Numbered from the stretch's first letter, positions 1 through 6,049 are shown. The stretch: 13,084 nt of DNA from CAYRXM01 sp964428175 (GCA_964428175.1 CAYRXM010000139.1:1-13084), one strand, 5' to 3'. The notes: generated by a model not told the origin, from the sequence alone. Made by a program: numbers and translations.

Positions 1-44
1 CACCCTATCCTACACTCTTTCCCTACACGACGCTCTTCCGATCT
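1..44 (+). other. Illumina i5 index plus read-1 adapter (artefact)
   Basis: Positions 12-44 match the 33-base Illumina TruSeq read-1 adapter exactly (begins ACACTCTTTCCC, ends CTTCCGATCT). Positions 4-11 are CCTATCCT, which I recall as TruSeq index D503, preceded by CAC as expected from the P5 arm. This is library sequence, not genome. Any open frame running through it, including the minus-strand gene at 45-185, is artificially extended. Confidence 0.97.
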
Positions 45-185
45 AAAATCATCAGGCAGACTATCAACGAAAGCTCTAGAGAGAGTTTTGCTCCTTTTTT
101 CCCTTATCGCTGCATCATTTGCTTCTAACAAATCTTGCTTGGTCAAATATCTTGTAATTTTAAATTCTTCATCTTCAAGATCCAT
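45..185 (-). CDS. 5' part of an unknown gene, cut by the contig end
   Basis: The minus strand reads an ATG at 185-183 followed by 47 open codons down to position 45, where the adapter begins. The frame stays open through the adapter, so the true 3' end is missing. The visible protein begins MDLEDEEFKITRYLTKQDLL, then AIREKRSKTL, and ends SLPDDF. It is charged and probably helical. I do not recognise the family. A GAGAG six to seven bases before the ATG is a modest ribosome binding site. The region is richer in A and T than the rest of the window, so it may have a different origin. An overlapping 41-codon minus ORF (143-268, ATG at 268) ends inside it; I favour 45-185 because its composition looks more protein-like, but neither is proven. 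Confidence 0.45.
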
Positions 186-215
186 AATTCACTCTCAGAT
201 TGTGATGGTGTTGCG

Positions 216-267
216 GTGCTTAACAGCACTGACTCTGGCACTTTACGTGCTCTTGGGTATAAACCCA
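216..267. repeat. Three consecutive small hairpins
   Basis: Three short perfect inverted repeats follow each other: GTGCT/AGCAC (216-220 and 225-229), GCAC/GTGC (238-241 and 247-250) and TGGGT/ACCCA (254-258 and 263-267), with loops of 4-5 bases. They lie in the leader of the minus-strand gene that starts at 185. They may be a structured leader or chance; each stem is short. No T-tract follows in either direction. Confidence 0.35.
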
Positions 268-372
268 TCTTTCCCGGCTTTCTGAATCGTTTGGACCGTG
301 CGGAAAACTTGCTCGTATAACCTGGATCGATTTCGGTTGCGGGAACTGTGTCGCTCTACCGAACTGATAACT

Positions 373-660
373 TTACAACTTGGCGACCGCCTTTTCCAGA
401 TCCGCCTCCGTTGGCTGCGTATAGATCGTCGTCGTCGTTATGTTTTCGTGTCCCATCAGGTTCGACGTGGTCACAATGTCCACCTGGGCCTCGCGCAGAA
501 GGCGCGTTGCGAAAGTGTGGCGCAAAATGTGTGGCGTCACCTTCACATCCGCTGCATCTCCAATCTTCTCCAACCGTTGCTGGACGCCGCGCGGCGTCAT
601 CGGGCCACCCTTGCCGACGAAAAAGTGATCCGTTTCCTCATCCTCTGGCCGGGCCTCCAA
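373..660 (-). pseudogene. Tyrosine recombinase, C-terminal fragment
   Basis: The 95-residue frame is the C-terminal half of a tyrosine recombinase catalytic domain. It holds the H-x-x-R box (PHILRHTFATRLL, H44 and R47), the GH box (LMGHENI, H71) and the tyrosine nucleophile (TTTIYTQ, Y80). The first catalytic arginine, the beta-hairpin lysine and the whole core-binding domain are absent, so it cannot be active alone. The frame opens at TTG 660, and the codon directly upstream (663-661) is TAG. In relatives a tyrosine is common just before LEARP, so this may be a nonsense mutation (inference). Upstream of it no N-terminal half is recognisable. An in-frame ATG at residue 21 could give a 75-residue product. 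A consensus promoter lies at 707-735, so it may still be transcribed. Its sequence differs clearly from the recombinase at 911-1786, so it is not a recent duplicate. Confidence 0.8.
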
Positions 661-706
661 CTAGTTCTTCAAATGGCAAAAGGACCGGTGTGCGGCAGAT
701 GCTCCC

Positions 707-735
707 ATTATACATACTTTGTCCCTAACTTGCAA
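707..735 (-). promoter_or_regulatory. Promoter upstream of the recombinase fragment
   Basis: On the minus strand: TTGCAA (735-730), a 17-base spacer, then a perfect TATAAT (712-707). It reads toward the recombinase fragment at 660-373. Its layout, TTGC-N3-TTAGGG-N10-TATAAT, is shared base for base with the promoter of the full-length recombinase at 1822-1850. Confidence 0.7.
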
Positions 736-810
736 TTATTGTCGCAGATGCCGTCAGCCTCGCTTTCCACCACACACCTGTGCAGACCAATCTCGTGCCG
801 CTTCGGCAAT

Positions 811-872
811 ATCACTTTCCGCAGTGGCGTGTTGGTCCTCCGCAAACAGCAGATCACTGATCCGCAGTGGCG
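811..872. repeat. Two direct repeats of about 19-20 bases
   Basis: The 12-base string TCCGCAGTGGCG occurs at 818-829 and 861-872. In both copies ATCACT precedes it by one or two bases (811 and 853), giving repeat units of 19 and 20 bases spaced about 43 apart. They lie between the two recombinase genes. Possible roles are accessory recombinase or HTH-protein binding sites; this is inference. The rest of 661-910 holds the promoter at 707-735 and no gene I can support. Confidence 0.55.
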
Positions 873-910
873 CACAGTTTGTGGTAAGGTATGATCGATC
901 TATTCCACCG

Positions 911-1786
911 TCATAGCGCGTTCTTTTCCAACTGCTCCTCCATCATCCGATCGACCAGGTGCAGGTAGCGCTGTGTCGTGGTCAAGGAAGCGTGGCCGGC
1001 CGCTCGCTGGATGACGACCAGGTTGGTACCCCTGGCCGCGTGCTGGGTGCAAAAGGTGTGGCGCAATGTATGCACCGTCGCCCCGGAGATACCGGCCTTC
1101 TTGTAGTACTTGTGCAGGGCCAGGCGCACGTCGGCGGGGTAGAGCGGCTTCCTGCTTCGCCTGGAAAGGAAAACGTGTTCGTCATCGACCTTGGGCCGCG
1201 CCTTGACCCAGCGCTTGAGCGCCTTTTCGGCGATCGAGTTGAGCGGCACGCGGCGGTCTTTCTTGCCCTTGCCCTGGCGGACGTTGAGGTAGGCAACTGT
1301 ATCGGTTTCACTCCAGACGATGTTGCCCAGTTCCAGTGCCACCAGCTCCGAGATGCGCAGGCCGGTTTGCAGCAGGACTTCGACCATCGCCGCGTCGCGG
1401 AGGTTGCCCTGGCAGACGCCTTGCAGGGCCTTGACCTCGGTCAGGCTGAGCACGCGCGGCTCGCGCTGCTCGATCTTGGGCGCTTCCAGGCCCAGGGTGG
1501 GTGAGCGGTCGATCTGGCCGGTGGCGGCCAGGTGCTTGAAGAATGCCGAAAGCGCCTGGAATTTGCGGTTTCTGGACGCGCCGGTGAGACCCTGATCGGC
1601 CAACGCGGAGAGCCAGGTTGAGACGTGAGTGGCAGTAACATCGCCGATCTCGGTCACATTTTGGCCGGCCAGGAACGCCTCGAACTGCGCCAGGTCTTTG
1701 CCGTAGGCGGCAATGGTGTGCTCCGAGCGGTTCAGGCCGGTCAGGTGAGCGACGAACGTAAGCCGGGCAGATTCAAGTGAAGGCAT
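911..1786 (-). CDS. XerC/D-like tyrosine recombinase, full length
   Basis: At 291 residues this has the usual XerC/XerD length. Residues 1-90 are the helical core-binding (SAM-like) domain, with the typical LTGLNRSEHTIAAYGKDL start. Residues 110-290 are the catalytic domain with all expected residues: R144 in TGLRISEL, K173 in QGKGKKDRRVPL, H239 and R242 in HTLRHTF, H265 in AAGHASL, and nucleophile Y274 in TTQRYLHL. Start ATG 1786 is preceded by GGAGG seven bases away. A consensus promoter (1822-1850) and a dif-like palindrome (1854-1883) lie directly upstream. It would catalyse site-specific recombination, either integration and excision of this element or multimer resolution. With an excisionase-type HTH protein in the same window, an integrase role is plausible. 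I give no symbol because XerC, XerD and element integrases cannot be separated by eye. Confidence 0.95.
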   Translation of the reverse strand: MPSLESARLTFVAHLTGLNRSEHTIAAYGKDLAQFEAFLAGQNVTEIGDVTATHVSTWLSALADQGLTGASRNRKFQALSAFFKHLAATGQIDRSPTLGLEAPKIEQREPRVLSLTEVKALQGVCQGNLRDAAMVEVLLQTGLRISELVALELGNIVWSETDTVAYLNVRQGKGKKDRRVPLNSIAEKALKRWVKARPKVDDEHVFLSRRSRKPLYPADVRLALHKYYKKAGISGATVHTLRHTFCTQHAARGTNLVVIQRAAGHASLTTTQRYLHLVDRMMEEQLEKNAL

Positions 1787-1821
1787 TGTAACCCTCCATA
1801 ATGGATGAATGAGACTATGTT

Positions 1822-1850
1822 ATTATAGTACAAACACCCCTAAAAGGCAA
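1822..1850 (-). promoter_or_regulatory. Recombinase promoter
   Basis: On the minus strand: TTGCCT (1850-1845), 17-base spacer, TATAAT (1827-1822), about 35 bases upstream of the recombinase ATG. It shares TTGC-N3-TTAGGG-N10-TATAAT with the promoter at 707-735. Confidence 0.75.
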
Positions 1851-1853
1851 ATT

Positions 1854-1883
1854 TACCATCTATAAGGCGTCTTATAGATGGTA
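1854..1883. repeat. Perfect 13-bp inverted repeat with dif-like layout
   Basis: TACCATCTATAAG (1854-1866) and its exact reverse complement (1871-1883) flank GCGT. It can be parsed as 11-base arm (1855-1865, ending ATAA), 6-base centre GGCGTC (1866-1871), and 11-base arm (1872-1882, starting TTAT). That is the 11-6-11 geometry and the ATAA/TTAT inner arm ends known for XerCD dif sites. It ends three bases upstream of the recombinase -35 box. It could be the core recombination site, an operator for autoregulation, or both. No T-tract follows, so it is not a terminator. The palindrome is certain; its role is inferred. Confidence 0.85.
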
Positions 1884-2175
1884 GCGTGCCAAAGATATTG
1901 GCAGCAGTTCGCGAGCAAAATTTGCCGGTCGTGATCGAAACATCAGGCTAAACTGCTTATTTTGGATATGTCCACATTGGCACAGATTCTCACCGCGAGA
2001 GGCGTTTGTTCACAGCCACCTTTCGATAGGATGGAACTGCTGCCATTATATCCGGCATCGGGTGTTTCTGTAGCCCATTGCCACTATCTTTGTCCTGGTG
2101 GTAGGGCACTGCCAATAACTAGGGTACCCGATGGTTCGGTAGACACAAAAACTCACACCCAAGAAGGAGAAGATC

Positions 2176-2547
2176 ATGCTCAACAGTATGCTAATCGAGG
2201 GCGTCGTCCTAAAAACCTGGACCTACGCCGGCACCCCTTTCCTGCGCCTGGTCAACCGCCCCGACCCCGGCGTCGAGGGCGGCGATATGCTGTTCATCGC
2301 CCGCCTGCCGGGCACCGTACCAATGGGCCTGCGGCCGGGCGACCAGGTCAGGCTGCACGGCCGCTTCTTCAACCGGCGCAAGGACGAGAGCGCGGATGAA
2401 TTTATCGGCGAGATTCACGCCGAGCGGGTCGTTCTGGTTGCCCGCAACCAGCTGCGCAAGCCGCGCGCCGGCGGAGATGGGACGGGCGGCGCCAATGAGA
2501 ATGCTGCGATCGAGTACAACTCGTACAACCTGGCCGAATCGGTGTAG
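2176..2547 (+). CDS. OB-fold, SSB/PriB-like protein
   Basis: This is a 123-residue protein. Residues 4-92 read like a single-strand-DNA-binding OB fold: alternating hydrophobic strands (MLIEGVVLKTW, FLRLVNRPD, DMLFIARLPG), a GLRPGDQVRLHGRF turn typical of SSB and PriB families, and a last strand ERVVLVARN. The tail (93-123) is Gly/Asn-rich and lacks the acidic DDxPF tip, so it should not recruit SSB partners the usual way. AAGGAG lies about seven bases before the ATG. It is the first plus-strand gene of a module that also carries a Rad52-like protein and a two-OB SSB, which supports a role on single-stranded DNA. A general OB-fold protein with another ligand cannot be excluded. Confidence 0.7.
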   Translation: MLNSMLIEGVVLKTWTYAGTPFLRLVNRPDPGVEGGDMLFIARLPGTVPMGLRPGDQVRLHGRFFNRRKDESADEFIGEIHAERVVLVARNQLRKPRAGGDGTGGANENAAIEYNSYNLAESV

Positions 2548-2668
2548 CTCACCAATCACTCGGTTTGGGAACTGGCTTCCGCTCATTAACAAACACACCC
2601 GGTACAGATGGGTGTCAACATCAACAGCCATTCACGCTGCGTGGGTGCAGTGTACCCGCGCAGAATAG

Positions 2669-2740
2669 AGGGGCGCGCGACACATCATCATTTATTCGGA
2701 TAGTCATTCAACTGTTTTTACATGTCGCGCGCCCCTTTTT
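2669..2740 (+). terminator. Hairpin terminator with long loop
   Basis: A 14-bp perfect stem pairs 2669-2682 (AGGGGCGCGCGACA) with 2723-2736, followed by TTTTT (2736-2740). The 40-base loop is much longer than usual for an intrinsic terminator. It sits after the OB-fold gene and nine bases before the tRNA-like gene, so it may separate two transcription units. Confidence 0.6.
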
Positions 2741-2748
2741 CGTTTTCT

Positions 2749-2818
2749 GTTGCGATAGCTCAACGGTAGAGCGACCCGCTTCGGTGGGCGGTTCCGGGTT
2801 CGAGTCCCGGTCGCGGCT
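2749..2818 (+). tRNA. tRNA-like gene with aberrant anticodon arm
   Basis: Acceptor GTTGCGA (2749-2755) pairs with TCGCGGC (2811-2817), 7 bp with two G-U pairs. TA is followed by a D arm GCTC-AACGGTA-GAGC (2758-2772) with the usual GG. The T arm is CCGGG-TTCGAGT-CCCGG (2794-2810). No CCA is encoded. Between GAGC and the T stem there are only 21 bases, one or two short of normal. The best pairing there is a 5-bp stem CCCGC/GTGGG closed by a TTCG tetraloop (2775-2788), which leaves no 7-base anticodon loop. Forcing a 7-base loop gives UCG or CGG anticodons but breaks the stem. It is either a decayed tRNA or a tRNA mimic. tRNA genes are common integrase targets. Confidence 0.6.
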
Positions 2819-2907
2819 CTGTACCGGCGACCACAGAGGTCGCAAGCACCTTATGTCAGTGGATTCATTCGGCGTTGACAAGGTTTTCGGCGATAGAGGG
2901 AGTGTTT

Positions 2908-4200
2908 ATGACCCAAGACGAAGCGGTGAATGACACCGCCCAAGACAAGAGGACGCAACGGGCGCGCAGCGGACGGTGGATCATCGGCAAGGTGGACGAT
3001 GGCTACCGGGTGATCAACCGTGACAACGGTGGGCACGCCTACACCGTCACCCAGACTGGTGGCGAGTGGGCCTGCGACTGCCCGGATTTCGAGCAGCGGC
3101 GGGGTCACTGCAAACACATCGAGGCTGTCCGGCTCTCATTGGAAGGGGAGAGCCTGGACGTGCAGCCGCTAATCCGGGAGGACGAGAGCGGCATCCACGC
3201 CACTTTTCTGGATGGCGCTCAAATCTCGCTCACCGTTGGTGGGCGCACCGCTTGCTCTCACTGCGGGCTGTCTCCGTGCGCGCATTTCAGCGCTGCCTTG
3301 CCTCACTACACCCGCTGGCTCAACGAACAGGCCGCATCTGGCCGCTGGCCCGCTCACCGGATGGCCCAGCTGGGCATTCCAGTCGAGCCAGATCACAATT
3401 CGACAGAACAATCACAGGAGGTCAAAGCAATGTCACAAGAACAGATCAACTGGGACGAAATCAAGCGCCAACTGGCCACACCCTTTCACAGCTACTATGT
3501 AGGCTGGAAGGCGCAGGCCACCAGCAAGGACAAGACCAGGGCGCTGGCCGTGGCCTACATCGACGCGCGCACGGTGATGGATCGCCTCGACCAGGTCGTC
3601 GGGCCGGGCAACTGGTCGGACACCTACCGGCTGGTTTCATCAGGAGATGGCGAGTTTGCCGTCGAATGTACGCTGGCCCTCTTTGGCGTGTCCAAATCCG
3701 ACATCGGCATCGCCGAGGAGGAGGACGACGGTTCGAGCGCGTCCATCTCCAAGAGCGCCTATTCGGACGCGCTGAAACGGGCGGCGGTCAAATGGGGCAT
3801 CGGCCGCTACCTGTACCGCATCCCCGCGCAGTGGGTCGGCTACGACGCCGATCGCCGGCAGCTGACCGAGACGCCCGAACTGCCCGCCTGGGCGCAGGCC
3901 GCCGATGGGCGCAGCCGCAACAACGGAAACGGCAGCCCTGACAATGACAGCAGCGGCGGCAATGGCAAGAAGGCTATCACAGATGATAGGCACAACGAAC
4001 TGGTGCAGGCCCGCGCCACGGTGCTGCCCTTCGGCACGCGGGAGCACCCCGAGTGGAAGGGCAAGCCGCTGGGCGACCTGGCCGCCAACACCGAGTTGAT
4101 CAAGTGGCTGGCTGAGTCGTTCAGCCCCACTTCCGAAGGTGGGCAAACCGTGCAGCAGGCCGCGCAGGTGATGAACCGCCATCTGGCCAAAGCGGCCTGA
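2908..4200 (+). CDS. SWIM zinc finger-Rad52 family fusion
   Basis: 430 residues. N-terminal SWIM zinc finger: C56-x-C58-x9-C68-x-H70 (CDCPDFEQRRGHCKH). A second Cys/His cluster follows at 116-126 (CSHCGLSPCAH). Residues 178-320 match the Rad52/Rad22 single-strand annealing family: WDEIKRQLATPF, a YIDARTVMDRLDQVVGPGNW block, and SISKSAYSDALKRAAVKWGIGRYLY. A Gly/Asn/Ser linker follows, then a module with LPFG and GKPLGDLAANTELIKWLAE that resembles DUF3820-type sequences. The family anneals complementary single strands in recombination. I chose ATG 2908 (GAGGGAG upstream) over TTG 2875. A strong internal ribosome site and ATG at 3430 would give a Rad52-only form. The SSB gene follows 53 bases downstream, a common recombinase-SSB pairing in phages and mobile elements. 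Confidence 0.88.
   Translation: MTQDEAVNDTAQDKRTQRARSGRWIIGKVDDGYRVINRDNGGHAYTVTQTGGEWACDCPDFEQRRGHCKHIEAVRLSLEGESLDVQPLIREDESGIHATFLDGAQISLTVGGRTACSHCGLSPCAHFSAALPHYTRWLNEQAASGRWPAHRMAQLGIPVEPDHNSTEQSQEVKAMSQEQINWDEIKRQLATPFHSYYVGWKAQATSKDKTRALAVAYIDARTVMDRLDQVVGPGNWSDTYRLVSSGDGEFAVECTLALFGVSKSDIGIAEEEDDGSSASISKSAYSDALKRAAVKWGIGRYLYRIPAQWVGYDADRRQLTETPELPAWAQAADGRSRNNGNGSPDNDSSGGNGKKAITDDRHNELVQARATVLPFGTREHPEWKGKPLGDLAANTELIKWLAESFSPTSEGGQTVQQAAQVMNRHLAKAA
3416..3432 (+). promoter_or_regulatory. Internal ribosome binding site and ATG within the Rad52 fusion
   Basis: AGGAGG (3416-3421) is followed after 8 bases by an in-frame ATG (3430). It is stronger than the site at the gene's own start and lies exactly at the border between the SWIM region and the Rad52 domain. 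It suggests either a second, shorter product of 256 residues or two ancestral genes that fused by loss of a stop codon. Confidence 0.6.
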
Positions 4201-4253
4201 GACAACTGAATACGTTTACCAACCTTCATATCAACGCAAAGGAAACAAGCACA

Positions 4254-4934
4254 ATGGCAAAATCGAACGGCATGAACATCCAGGTCGCCGCCGGGCGCGT
4301 CAAGCGCGTCCACACGCAAACCGTCAAGGAACGGGCGCTGACCAGCCTGTGGATCGAGGGCTTTGACTTTGCCCTGCTGGTCTGGGACGCAGGCGGACCA
4401 AGTTCCGCAGTCGAGGTCAAAGAGGGCGATTACGTCTTTGCCGAAGGGCGCGTCCAGTCGCGCTCCTACGAAAAGGACAACCAAACCCAGTACGTCACCG
4501 AGATAGTCACCCATCGCCTGGTCAACCTCTCCGCAGGCAAAGCGGGCAACACCGTCTTTGCCCTCGGCAACCTGGGCAAAGCGCCGGAGATGAAATACAC
4601 CCCGGACGGCAAGGCTGTGACCAACGTCTCGCTGGCCGCCGGCGCGTTTGGCGTCGAAAAGCCCGAGTGGTTCAACCTGGTTGCCTGGACCGGGGTCGCC
4701 GAAACGATCAACGAGCATTTGGACAAAGGCAGCCGCGTCGCCGTCGCCGGACGCCTGGTCAAGGAGACCTGGCAGGGCAAGGGCGAGCATCAGGGGAAAT
4801 CGTTCCACCGCACCAAGCTGGTGGTCGGCGATCTGCTGATGCTTGGTGGACGGCGCGGCAGCAATGACGGCGACTCCAACGACGACGGCCCGCCGCCAAT
4901 GGACGACCAGGAAATGTCGGAAATCCCCTTCTAA
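4254..4934 (+). CDS. ssb: Single-stranded DNA-binding protein with two OB folds
   Basis: 226 residues. Residues 98-198 are a canonical bacterial SSB OB fold: GNLGKAPEMKYTPDGKAVTNVSLA, EWFNLVAWTGVAETINEHLDKGSRVAVAGRL, then a strand before GDLLML. Residues 7-92 look like a second, divergent OB fold with matching elements (SLWIEGFDFALLVWD, VKEGDYVFAEGRVQSRSYE). The tail is acidic and ends DDQEMSEIPF, the conserved tip that binds partner proteins. Two OB folds per chain is known from Deinococcus-Thermus SSBs, which act as dimers; most bacterial SSBs have one. It protects single-stranded DNA and should work with the Rad52-like protein just upstream. AAAGGA lies about 11 bases before the ATG, a rather long spacing. 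Confidence 0.92.
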   Translation: MAKSNGMNIQVAAGRVKRVHTQTVKERALTSLWIEGFDFALLVWDAGGPSSAVEVKEGDYVFAEGRVQSRSYEKDNQTQYVTEIVTHRLVNLSAGKAGNTVFALGNLGKAPEMKYTPDGKAVTNVSLAAGAFGVEKPEWFNLVAWTGVAETINEHLDKGSRVAVAGRLVKETWQGKGEHQGKSFHRTKLVVGDLLMLGGRRGSNDGDSNDDGPPPMDDQEMSEIPF

Positions 4935-4961
4935 TCGCAAACAACCTGCACACCAACCCCG

Positions 4962-5054
4962 GTCGGGGGACGATTCGACTACGCTCATCGCAGGCGACTC
5001 CCCTTTCTGGGTGTGGTCTGCTTGCGGCGAGCCACAGTCGAGCCGTCTCCCGAC
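4962..5054 (+). other. Long imperfect hairpin in the leader of the sigma-like gene
   Basis: Three co-linear stems enclose one another: 4962-4971 with 5045-5054 (10 bp, one G-U), 4975-4980 with 5036-5041 (6 bp), and 4983-4992 with 5023-5032 (10 positions, one mismatch and one G-U). The bulges between stems are small and nearly symmetrical (3/3 and 2/3 bases). The whole 93-base element fits between the SSB stop and the ribosome site (AAGGAG) of the next gene. It may be a structured RNA leader or a folded single-strand DNA site. There is no T-tract after it. Confidence 0.55.
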
Positions 5055-5080
5055 CACAAAAACATCAAGGAGACCGATCG

Positions 5081-5668
5081 ATGGATTACACCAACGTAAA
5101 CCCCAAACTGCCCGAATGGGCGGCCAAGAAAGCGATCGCCGTCCTCACCTGTCGCGATGTCAGCAGCCAGGACCGCGAGGATATGACCCAGGAAGCGGCG
5201 CTGACCATCTGGCGCGCCGCCGGCCGGGCCCAGAGCGAGGGCTATCTGTACAACGCGGGCAAGTACGCCGCGCTGCTGTGGTGGCGGCTCTTTGTCGCTC
5301 AGGTCAAGACGTACCAGGACGGCAAGGCAGGCGGTTTTGTCGGCCGCATCGTGTCGCTAGATGCAGACCCTGACGAAGCGCTGCCCTGGTATGAGGTAGT
5401 CGATGCACCGGACGCAGAACCCGCCTACAGCACCCCGATCATCGGCCGGCGCAGAGCACAGATCCGCAAGCTGCTTCGTGCGCGCGGGCCCTGGACCAAC
5501 GATGCCGCTGTCGACCGCGCGATGCAGGTGTTGGGCCTGCTGCTGACCGGTCACAACAGCGAGAGTATCGCCCTGGAACTGGGCCTCTCGGTTTACACGG
5601 TGAACACATACCGGAAAAAGATCCGCGCCGTGCTGGAGCAGGTGCAGGTGCAAGGCGCAGCCGCGTAA
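5081..5668 (+). CDS. ECF sigma-factor-like regulator
   Basis: 195 residues, the size of an extracytoplasmic-function sigma factor. Residues 31-45 (DREDMTQEAALTIWR) match the region 2 core, usually DAEDLVQETFLRAW. The segment 55-75 is hydrophobic and helical. Residues 149-186 form a helix-turn-helix like region 4 (GLLLTGHNSESIALELGLSVYTVNTYRKKI). Between them is a less familiar linker of about 70 residues. It should either direct RNA polymerase to special promoters or act as a DNA-binding regulator derived from such a factor. AAGGAG lies about nine bases before the ATG, downstream of the 93-base hairpin. A second protein of the same design is at 6719-7462. No anti-sigma gene is seen next to it. 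Confidence 0.7.
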   Translation: MDYTNVNPKLPEWAAKKAIAVLTCRDVSSQDREDMTQEAALTIWRAAGRAQSEGYLYNAGKYAALLWWRLFVAQVKTYQDGKAGGFVGRIVSLDADPDEALPWYEVVDAPDAEPAYSTPIIGRRRAQIRKLLRARGPWTNDAAVDRAMQVLGLLLTGHNSESIALELGLSVYTVNTYRKKIRAVLEQVQVQGAAA

Positions 5669-5803
5669 TCGCTCCATTCGCTGACATCCCTCATCCCGAC
5701 CGATCATCATATCCCCCACACCCCGACAATGAACGCCCCCACTCTGAGACCTCAGCAATCAGAGAACAGCCCATTTTCCACCTCGCAATACTCACGCACC
5801 CAT

Positions 5804-5821
5804 GAGAGGCTTCGGCCTCTC
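5804..5821 (+). repeat. 7-bp hairpin with TTCG loop
   Basis: GAGAGGC (5804-5810), loop TTCG (5811-5814), GCCTCTC (5815-5821). A very stable c(UUCG)g tetraloop hairpin if transcribed on the plus strand. It is followed by C-rich sequence rather than T's, so alone it is not a classical terminator. Confidence 0.6.
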
Positions 5822-5855
5822 CCCCGTGCCCGACTCGTTTGAGGCCGGCGCGGGG

Positions 5856-5876
5856 AAGAGACTGAATCTCTTTTTT
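5856..5876 (+). terminator. Possible weak terminator
   Basis: AAGAGA (5856-5861) pairs with TCTCTT (5867-5872) around CTGAA, and the T-tract runs to 5876 and on into T-rich sequence. The stem is AT-rich and short. It could end the transcript of the sigma-like gene, possibly helped by the hairpin at 5804-5821. Confidence 0.35.
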
Positions 5877-5891
5877 CTCTTGTTGGTTACG

Positions 5892-5921
5892 TGCTCGACG
5901 GATTCTTCCATTCCGAGCACA
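5892..5921. repeat. Inverted repeat, 7-bp arms
   Basis: GTGCTCG (5892-5898) and CGAGCAC (5915-5921) flank 16 bases that themselves contain GGA/TCC. It is a modest but perfect repeat within the hairpin cluster. Confidence 0.45.
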
Positions 5922-6049
5922 TCCATATACAGCGTTAGCTGGATTTTTCGGTGTTGGCGAGCCTGATGGCTTGCCTTGTTCTTCGGCGCTGTTTTTCAGC
6001 AACACACATCATCACATCAACTTGCCTGCCTGCCTCTCCCTGGTTGTGG

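Larger units (their letters stand above)
1787..2175. other. Intergenic region between divergent recombinase and OB-fold genes
   Basis: This 389-base gap separates the minus-strand recombinase from the plus-strand OB-fold gene. The left part holds the recombinase ribosome binding site, promoter (1822-1850) and palindrome (1854-1883). From 1884 to about 2160 I see no credible gene. A 145-codon plus frame from 1962 runs through the OB-fold gene in the wrong phase and is a shadow. I found no convincing plus-strand promoter; TTGCCA near 2088 has no good -10 partner. Confidence 0.6.

Noticed and set aside
298..894. Plus-strand frame of 198 codons over the recombinase fragment
   Set aside because: It is antisense to the conserved H-x-x-R, GH and Tyr boxes and has a low-plausibility composition.
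1962..2399. Plus-strand frame of 145 codons overlapping the OB-fold gene
   Set aside because: It enters the OB-fold gene in the wrong phase and becomes Pro/Arg/Gly-rich there; no ribosome site.
2875..2907. TTG start at 2875 for the Rad52 fusion, or TTGACA at 2875-2880 as a -35 box
   Set aside because: The ATG at 2908 has a better ribosome site, and no -10 lies 16-18 bases after TTGACA.
4962..5054. Integron attC site
   Set aside because: Stem layout is similar, but the conserved GTTRRRY/RYYYAAC core sites are not present and there is no integron-type integrase signature.
3840..5057. Minus-strand frame of 405 codons antisense to the Rad52 and ssb genes
   Set aside because: It mirrors strongly supported plus-strand genes with recognisable domains; long antisense frames are expected in GC-rich DNA.
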